From Bacteroidota bacterium (lineage in GTDB: Bacteria > Bacteroidota > Rhodothermia > Balneolales > Balneolaceae): a DNA stretch of 48,505 nucleotides. Both the position numbers and the translations under genes were made by a program. Positions within the stretch are counted from its first letter, which is position 1. The number at the start of each line of letters is the position of its first letter. The stretch lies in assembly GCA_009909035.1 (NCBI GenBank), contig JAAAOB010000171.1, positions 1 through 48,505 of the forward strand, in the 5' to 3' direction. Under the pieces are notes generated by a model. It ran no database searches. It was not told where the DNA came from and worked only from the letters and a program-made list of their open reading frames with translations. This document shows, piece by piece, positions 43,107 through 48,505 of this stretch.

Positions 43107-43790
43107 TCAGGCAGAATGATCTCGCAGCGCATCCGGCAGTTCTGTCAAATCCTGAATGATTGCCGTTGGAGTATATTCCCAGGGATCGAACAGCAGGTCG
43201 GGCGATCGCTGCACCCATGCGGCCTGCATGCCATAGGAGAGAGCTCCGATCACATCAAAGGAATTGCCGGAGATGAGCCAGGCGGATTCTTTATCGGTAT
43301 CTGTAGATTCTATGAAGTGTCGATACACCACCGGGCTGGGTTTAAACATGGCGACATCTTCCGTGCTGATCATACCGTCAAATAACCCGGTGATGCCGGC
43401 ATGATCCATCAGCTGACGAATGGCAGATAAGCTGCCGTTGGAAAAGGCGTAGAGTTTGTGGCCGTCGTCGCGGCAGGCTGTAAGTGCTTTTTCAACCTCG
43501 GGGAATGCGGGAAGAGCCGTATACGCTTTCATGAGTTCGTCAACATGATCGTCGTTTAGCTGGACATCCAACCTGCTGCAGGTGTACTGAAGCGCCTGCC
43601 GGGTACAGATGGAAAAATCGACGTGACGATCCATAAGCCCTCGTCTGAACGAGTATTCAAGCTGTTTTTCCCTCCACTGCTCCATAAAGGAATGGGCTCC
43701 TTCTCCCAGCATCTGCTGGAGATGTTTAAATACCCCGTTTGTATCGATCAGTGTCCCATAGACATCAAATGCAAGGATTTGTTTCATCAT
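43107..43790 (-). CDS. HAD-superfamily hydrolase, haloacid dehalogenase type II-like
   Basis: 227 residues. HAD motif I is LAFDVYGTLIDTNG (nucleophile Asp9), motif II is YAFSNGS, motif III is the Lys in MFKPSPVVYRHF, and motif IV is near ISGNSFDVIGALSYGM. The DVYGTL form of motif I and the small helical cap match type II L-2-haloacid dehalogenases, but many such proteins are phosphatases or have unknown substrates. Cytosolic, no signal. The first codon is followed by a second ATG that may be the true start. Confidence 0.85.
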   Translation of the reverse strand: MMKQILAFDVYGTLIDTNGVFKHLQQMLGEGAHSFMEQWREKQLEYSFRRGLMDRHVDFSICTRQALQYTCSRLDVQLNDDHVDELMKAYTALPAFPEVEKALTACRDDGHKLYAFSNGSLSAIRQLMDHAGITGLFDGMISTEDVAMFKPSPVVYRHFIESTDTDKESAWLISGNSFDVIGALSYGMQAAWVQRSPDLLFDPWEYTPTAIIQDLTELPDALRDHSA

Positions 43791-44316
43791 TACGTGAGTT
43801 TTTAAAGTGAAGAACCAAAATATAGGAAATATACAGAGGTGTAATGGACAACGGCAGAGTCCGGTCGCTTAAATGTTTGATTATTGACGTTTTAGGACAC
43901 CGTTTTGCCGTTGAAATCCAACATATCGAATTTCTGTCAAAACATAGTTTTCTAAAATACCTTCGAAATTTAATCTTTGTTCTGTTCTTCAATGTCACAG
44001 AGAGATTGGTTACCCTCTCTAACATCAATTCCTCAATAATTCTCGCAGAGTTCCGCGGTTGAATACCCAGAGTTTTACTTAGGATGAACTTACCAAAACG
44101 ACCATAACTCAGTGCGACTCTGTGATAGACTCAGCGTCAATCTGAGAGAATAACAAATGGTGGTATGTTGCAGCAGGATCTTGTTTACAGGTTCAAATGT
44201 TTTGGACAGCCTCAAAAAATTCATTGGACTGTCATCTTCCCTACACTATATTACGAAGTCAGCTGTAAAAGGCCTATTTGTGCAAAATGATCATTCAAAA
44301 ATAAAAACCGGGCGTT
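43791..44316. other. Divergent intergenic region between HAD and fbp genes
   Basis: No convincing gene; a 72-residue plus-strand frame (43844-44062) is not supported by codon pattern or a ribosome-binding site. It contains a fragment of a dispersed repeat (CTCGCAGAGTTCCGCGG, 44041-44057). The promoter of fbp is expected in the last 150 bases. Confidence 0.45.
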
Positions 44317-46278
44317 ATGTCATTTACTGACGAGGAAATGCGGTACTTGAGACTTCTATCCAAACAGTATCCATCCATACAGAGTGCTTCCACGGAAATT
44401 ATTAATTTAAGCGCAATACTGGAGCTTCCGAAAGGCACAGAGCACTTTATTTCTGATATTCATGGTGCCTATGAGGCCTTTTCTCATGTGCTCAGAAACG
44501 GGTCCGGGTCGATTAAACGCCGCATTGAAGAGGTGTTTGAGTATACTCTGGGTGAACAGGAAAAGAAGAATCTTGCCACACTCATCTACTACCCGGAAAA
44601 GAAGCTTCCCGTAATCCTGAAGAACATTGAGAACCAGGACGAGTGGTGCAGGAAAACCCTTTTTCAGCTGATTAAACTTTGCCGGGTCTATTCGTCCAAA
44701 TATACGCGGAGTAAGGTCCGCAAGGCGTTGCCGAAGGATTTCAACTATGTTATTGAGGAGCTGCTTCACGAACAGGAGAGTACCCAAAACCGTCAGCAGT
44801 ACTACAGCAGCATTATCTCCACGATTATTGAAACAGACCGGGCAGGTGCATTTATTACGGCGCTTGCGCATTTGATTCAGCGGCTGACCATCTCGCGGCT
44901 GCATGTGATCGGGGATGTGTACGACCGCGGCCCGGGGGCTCACATTATCATGGATGAACTGATGGATTACCACGCCGTGGATTTTCAGTGGGGGAATCAC
45001 GATATCGTCTGGATGGGAGCGGCAGCGGGGAGCGAGGCGTGCATCGCCAATGTAATTCGTGTATCGTTACGCTACGCCAATATGGAGACGGTGGAGAACG
45101 GCTATGCCATCAGCATGCTCCCGCTGGTGTCGCTGGCGGTTGAGGTCTACGGGGATGATCCGTGTGACCTGTTTCGCCCCAAGGAGGCCGAGGATCAGTT
45201 TACGGAGCAGGAGAAGTTGATGATGGCCCGAATGCAGAAAGCGATTTCCATTATGCAGTTCAAACTGGAGGGGCAAATCATCAAGCGGCGGCCGCAATTT
45301 CAGATGAAGGACCGTTTATTGATGGATAAAATTGACCTGGAAAATGGAACTATCGAGATCAACGGCACCACCTATCCGATGAAGGATACCAATTTTCCGA
45401 CTGTGGATCCCGAGGACCCGTACAAACTTTCAGAAGAGGAAGAAAACGTGATGGAGAGATTAAAACTGTCGTTCAAAAATAGTGAGCGCCTTCAAAAACA
45501 CGTCCGTTTTCTCTATTCGAAGGGGAGTATGTATCTGGTAAAAAATAACAACCTGCTGTATCACGGCTGTATTCCGATGAAGCCGAACGGGGTGCTGCAG
45601 CACTTTACGCTCGGGCAGAAAGATCACGGCCCACGGGCGTTTATGGACCGCCTGGAGCAGCTTGCCAGGCAGGGGTACTTTTCAAATGATGACCCCAAGA
45701 AGAAGCAGTACGGCATGGACACCATGTGGTATCTGTGGACCGGTGCAAACTCCCCGCTTTTTGGAAAGGATAAAATGGCTACGTTTGAACGCTATTTTAT
45801 TGAAGATGAAACCACCCATAAAGAGTCGATGAATCCCTATTACGACTACCGCACTGATGCTGACATCGCCGGGCAGATCCTGAAAGAGTTTGGAGTGGAT
45901 CCCGAACATGGACATATCCTGAACGGGCACGTTCCCGTAAAGGTGAAAAAAGGGGAAAGCCCCGTAAAAGCCGATGGGAAGCTCCTGGTGATTGACGGCG
46001 GATTTGCAAAAGCCTACCAGTCGAAGACGGGGATCGCAGGCTATACCCTGATTTATAACTCCTGGGGCCTTTTGCTGGCCGCCCATCAGCCGTTTGAATC
46101 GACCGAAAAAGCGATTGAAGAGGAGATCGATATCCACTCGCAGACAAAAATACTGGAACAGCGCCGGCGCCGCATTCGCATCGCCGATACGGATACCGGC
46201 GAAGAGATCCGCAAAGAGATTAAAGACCTCAAAAATCTGCTGAAGGCCTACCGCTCAGGCGTTATCAAAGAGGCGTGA
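44317..46278 (+). CDS. fbp: Class III fructose-1,6-bisphosphatase
   Basis: 653 residues, the normal size for the class III (Bacillus/Bacteroidota-type) enzyme and about twice that of class I. The calcineurin-like metal site is readable: ISDIHGAYEAF near the N-terminus, GDVYDRGPGAH, QWGNHDIVWMGAAAG, and late LNGHVPVKVKKGE. It removes phosphate 1 from fructose 1,6-bisphosphate in gluconeogenesis, with Mn. Growth on glycerol or peptides, as suggested by other genes here, needs this step, though it is not linked to the glp genes. Monocistronic; it is followed by the repeat array. Confidence 0.95.
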   Translation: MSFTDEEMRYLRLLSKQYPSIQSASTEIINLSAILELPKGTEHFISDIHGAYEAFSHVLRNGSGSIKRRIEEVFEYTLGEQEKKNLATLIYYPEKKLPVILKNIENQDEWCRKTLFQLIKLCRVYSSKYTRSKVRKALPKDFNYVIEELLHEQESTQNRQQYYSSIISTIIETDRAGAFITALAHLIQRLTISRLHVIGDVYDRGPGAHIIMDELMDYHAVDFQWGNHDIVWMGAAAGSEACIANVIRVSLRYANMETVENGYAISMLPLVSLAVEVYGDDPCDLFRPKEAEDQFTEQEKLMMARMQKAISIMQFKLEGQIIKRRPQFQMKDRLLMDKIDLENGTIEINGTTYPMKDTNFPTVDPEDPYKLSEEEENVMERLKLSFKNSERLQKHVRFLYSKGSMYLVKNNNLLYHGCIPMKPNGVLQHFTLGQKDHGPRAFMDRLEQLARQGYFSNDDPKKKQYGMDTMWYLWTGANSPLFGKDKMATFERYFIEDETTHKESMNPYYDYRTDADIAGQILKEFGVDPEHGHILNGHVPVKVKKGESPVKADGKLLVIDGGFAKAYQSKTGIAGYTLIYNSWGLLLAAHQPFESTEKAIEEEIDIHSQTKILEQRRRRIRIADTDTGEEIRKEIKDLKNLLKAYRSGVIKEA

Positions 46279-46310
46279 TAACGTTTTGAGGGTGGGATTT
46301 ATCTCGTGAC

Positions 46311-46597
46311 GGGGACCCACCCCTGCGGAGAGGGGAGTGAATGCCTCTCCTCTGCGGAGGAGACAGCCTCCAAAGCGACTGCCGCAGGCAGGTCAGCGAC
46401 GGGGCAGAGGTGGGTTCGTGAGGCCTGGATTTACGTTATGGCACGGGACCCACCCCTGGCCTTCTAAAGAATTGCTGCGCAATCTTTTTCAGGCCTGTCC
46501 CCTCCCGAGAGGGGAGTGAATGCTTCTCCTCCCCGGAGGAGACAGCCCCTAAAGCGTCTGCCGCAGGCGGGTCGGCGACGGGGCAGAGGTGGGTCCC
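46311..46597. repeat. Repeat array left of the DUF559 gene (copies 1 and 2)
   Basis: Two same-orientation copies of a GC-rich unit: GGGACCCACCCCT, GAGAGGGGAG, CTCCTC..GGAGGAG hairpin, GCCGCAGGC palindrome, CGACGGGGCAGAGGTGGG. Copy 1 starts at 46312 and lacks the inner hairpin; copy 2 (from 46444) has it: GGCCT...AGGCC at 46458-46495 with ATTGC/GCAAT inside. Protein-like frames here are translated repeats. Confidence 0.85.
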
Positions 46598-46690
46598 GGT
46601 GACCGTCGAACTATTGTCAATTCAGATTCTCGGTATTTTTAAATAATTTCCATAATGAGAGTTTTTTACAAATTAATAGAGAGTAAATCC

Positions 46691-47086
46691 ATGAAAAGAC
46701 GAAAAAGGAGAGGGCGAATTGACATTATTCCATACAGATCCGGGTTAGTAAAAAAAGCACGCGAGTTACGGAATAATGCCACACCTGCAGAAAAACATCT
46801 TTGGACATTTATATCACGGAAACAGATCCGTGGCTACGATTTCGACCGACAAACTCCAATTAATCGGTACATAGTAGATTTTTTCTGCAAAGAGCTGAAG
46901 CTGGCTATAGAGCTGGATGGCATTTATCATGAGTTGCAAAGTAAGAAAGATCTTCGCCGACAAAACCGAATTGAATCTTTTGGAGTAAGGGTGATTCGAT
47001 TTGAGGAAAAACAGGTGTTGAAGGATATCGAATCTGTTCTGACTGAGATTGAATATTGGGTAAAAAAGCTGGAGAAGTTGATTTAG
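46691..47086 (+). CDS. DUF559 nuclease-like protein inside the repeat array
   Basis: 131 residues from ATG 46691; an ATG at 46655 would add 12. The basic start (MKRRKRRGRIDIIPYRSG) leads into the DUF559 core: ARELRNNATPAEKHLW, YDFDRQTPINRYIVDFF, KLAIELDGIYHE, GVRVIRFEEKQV. DUF559 proteins are PD-(D/E)xK relatives close to very-short-patch repair nucleases; the D in YIVDFF and E in LAIELDG fit the metal site. No DNA methylase lies beside it, so classical Vsr repair is not indicated. It sits between copies 2 and 3 of the repeat, AT-rich in contrast to the flanks. A role in repeat movement is inference. Confidence 0.85.
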   Translation: MKRRKRRGRIDIIPYRSGLVKKARELRNNATPAEKHLWTFISRKQIRGYDFDRQTPINRYIVDFFCKELKLAIELDGIYHELQSKKDLRRQNRIESFGVRVIRFEEKQVLKDIESVLTEIEYWVKKLEKLI

Positions 47087-47140
47087 TTGTGAGGTAAATA
47101 GTTGGAGGTAGGGTTCGGAGCCGTATTGCAATGTCTTGAC

Positions 47141-47578
47141 GGGGGACCCACCCCTGGCCTTCTAAAGAATTGCTGCGCAATCTTTTTCAGGCCTGTCCCC
47201 TCCCGAGAGGGGAGGTGCCTGCTTCTCCTCCCCGGAGGAGACAGCCCCCAAAGCGACTGCCGCAGGCAGGTCGGCGACGGGGCAGAGGTGGGTTCGTGAG
47301 GCTGGGATTTACGCCATGGCGCGGGACCCACCCCTGGCCTTCCAAAGAATTGCTGCGCAATCTTTTTCAGGCCTGTCCCCTCCCGAGAGGGGAGTGAATG
47401 CCTCTCCTCCCCGGAGGAGACAGCCCCCAAAGCGACTGCCGCAGGCAGGTCGGCGACGGGGCAGAGGTGGGTTCGTGAGGCCGGGAATTTTGCCATGGCG
47501 AGGAACCCACCCCTGATGGACAAAAGTCCCGCTTTGCGTTCTTTTGTCCATCTGTCCCCTCCGCGGGAGGGGAGGAAA
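47141..47578. repeat. Repeat array right of the DUF559 gene (copies 3, 4 and partial 5)
   Basis: Copy 3 starts at 47142 and copy 4 at 47322, an exact 180-base period, near-identical in sequence and oriented like copies 1 and 2. Both hold the GGCCT...AGGCC hairpin. Copy 5 (from 47502) keeps the ACCCACCCCT and TGTCCCCTCC flanks but carries a different hairpin, GATGGACAAAAG/CTTTTGTCCATC (47515-47552), and ends early at about 47578. Confidence 0.88.
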
Positions 47579-47598
47579 TATGCCCCGCAACCAATCTA

Positions 47599-48505
47599 TT
47601 ACCGATTCGAGAGCACCTTGTAGCTCCACGGCTTCAGCTGAAATTCAGTCTGTTGCTTGATGGTTAGCTTTTCATTGGTGAAGACTTCTTTGTAGGAGCC
47701 GGTGAACGCGGTGGTATCGAGAATTACATCCAAATCCTGATCACTTAAATTTATAACAGAGATGATTTTATCCCCCTCACTCTCACGGTAAAACGAGAGC
47801 ACCTGGTCCGGCTGGTTATGCTTGATGCGGATCATCTCACCACCCCATTTGCCGTTCCAGAGTGCACGGTTTCTCTTTTTAAGCTGAAAGAGCTTTTGAT
47901 AGATACCGAAATTTTCATGATCCTTCCACTCAATTTTGTCTTTCTCGAAGAATTTGAGCGACCGGTCAAGCCCGGCTTCCTGCCCGCTGTAGACCAGCGG
48001 CATTCCATTTACCGTGCAGCATAATACCATCGCAGCGTGCAGCCCATCGCCGTAGTTGCTGTACTGGTTCCCTTCCCACGAGTTTTTATCATGGTTTTCG
48101 GTGAAGGTCATGCGGTAGCCATCGTCTGGAAACGTACTCACATCGTGCGCCAGGTACTCCAGCAGGCTGTGAAGTCCTTTCTGCTCCTGGAATAGATACT
48201 CAAGTGCAAACCACAGGCTCCAGGCGTATGTCATATCGAATGCGCTCCTGTGCAGGTCTCGCGATTCCCACTCGGCCAGCATAAACACCGGTTTGATCGA
48301 TTCCAGCTCCCGGCGCGCGTTCTCCCAAAAGTCGATGGGTACGAATCCGGCCACATCACACCGGTAACCGTCCACATCAGCTTCCTCCACCCAGTATTTG
48401 ATCGCTTCGGTCATATATTTCCGAAGGCCGGGCTGACTGTAATCGAAATCGATGATGTCGTCCCAGTCGTACCAGGGAGTGGGACGGAAATCACCGTCGA
48501 TGGTT
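47599..48505 (-). CDS. GH13 alpha-amylase family enzyme, C-terminal part (5' end outside window)
   Basis: The minus-strand frame stays open to the right edge; the ATG at 48414 is internal, because the 30 codons before it continue the family sequence (PWYDWDDIIDFDY, then SQPGLRKY). Visible GH13 motifs: nucleophile Asp in DGYRCDVAGF, acid/base Glu in FMLAEWE, and the third Asp in FTENHDKNSWEG, so the barrel's catalytic half is complete. A C-terminal beta domain (about the last 85 residues) follows. It cleaves or rearranges alpha-glucans; the NHDKN form and lack of a visible signal leave substrate and location open. Confidence 0.92.
   Translation of the reverse strand, partial: TIDGDFRPTPWYDWDDIIDFDYSQPGLRKYMTEAIKYWVEEADVDGYRCDVAGFVPIDFWENARRELESIKPVFMLAEWESRDLHRSAFDMTYAWSLWFALEYLFQEQKGLHSLLEYLAHDVSTFPDDGYRMTFTENHDKNSWEGNQYSNYGDGLHAAMVLCCTVNGMPLVYSGQEAGLDRSLKFFEKDKIEWKDHENFGIYQKLFQLKKRNRALWNGKWGGEMIRIKHNQPDQVLSFYRESEGDKIISVINLSDQDLDVILDTTAFTGSYKEVFTNEKLTIKQQTEFQLKPWSYKVLSNR

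Noticed and set aside
43844..44062. 72-residue frame between HAD and fbp genes
   Set aside because: No ribosome-binding site or family, and its end runs into a dispersed repeat fragment.
46337..46519. Arg/Pro-rich frames in the 46.3-47.6 kb array, on both strands
   Set aside because: They read the GC-rich tandem repeats and recur identically with each copy, so they are artefacts, not genes.
46691..47086. Vsr mismatch-repair endonuclease as the name for the DUF559 gene
   Set aside because: The fold class fits, but there is no neighbouring cytosine methylase and the sequence follows DUF559 rather than Vsr.

Overview
The window looks like chromosomal DNA of a Gram-negative, Bacteroidota/Balneolota-type heterotroph; Balneolaceae is my best guess. 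This is inferred from gene content: a TonB receptor with an N-terminal carboxypeptidase-regulatory-like domain, a large secreted S9 peptidase, a secreted Gfo/Idh/MocA oxidoreductase, a class III fructose bisphosphatase, many short palindromic intergenic repeats, and few strong Shine-Dalgarno sites. No rRNA gene is present, so the taxonomy is not proven.

Layout. 1-2.2 kb: the end of a secreted carbohydrate-binding-like protein, then a YidK-type sodium:solute symporter. 2.3-7.6 kb (minus): a Ser/Thr phospho-signalling cassette made of a membrane FHA-trypsin protease, a PP2C phosphatase, a membrane Ser/Thr kinase and an outer-membrane barrel. 8-10.9 kb: a secreted oxidoreductase and an M29 aminopeptidase. 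11-22.1 kb: a complete glycerol/dihydroxyacetone block, transcribed glpD-glpK-glpF-porin-dhaK-dhaL-dhaM, with a divergent DeoR-type glpR. Glycerol (GlpF, GlpK, GlpD) and dihydroxyacetone (DhaKLM) both end at DHAP. The DhaM protein carries EIIA, HPr and a complete Enzyme I on one chain. 22.2-25 kb: a DUF2946-like His/Cys-rich small protein overlapping a TonB receptor. 25-25.8 kb: a dense repeat patch. 25.8-29.3 kb: a CIA30 protein and an S9 peptidase.

29.5-41.7 kb is an AT-rich, mosaic defence-type island. A type I restriction-modification system (hsdM, hsdS, hsdR) is preceded by a two-TM unknown protein and a half-size EamA transporter. Between hsdS and hsdR lie an unknown 306-aa protein, an overlapping gene pair ending in a DUF1828/DUF1829-like protein, and a class II Fic protein with its own operator-like region. 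A second copy of the hsdS 3' tail at 35.03 kb shows that hsdS was rearranged or cargo was inserted at its end. The island is followed by tRNA-Leu(CAG) and a copy of part of its 3' end.

42.4-48.5 kb: a 2'-5' RNA ligase-like protein, a HAD hydrolase, class III FBPase, a DUF559 nuclease-like gene inside a tandem array of hairpin-rich repeats, and the C-terminal part of a GH13 alpha-amylase cut by the right edge.

The observations I rate highest are the hsdS tail duplication with unknown cargo, the Fic gene with four alternating operator half-sites, the DUF559 gene inside a repeat array with an exchangeable hairpin slot, the kinase/phosphatase/FHA-protease/barrel cassette, and the stem-loops between nearly all genes of the glp-dha string. 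All functions are assigned from motifs read by eye; no database search was run.
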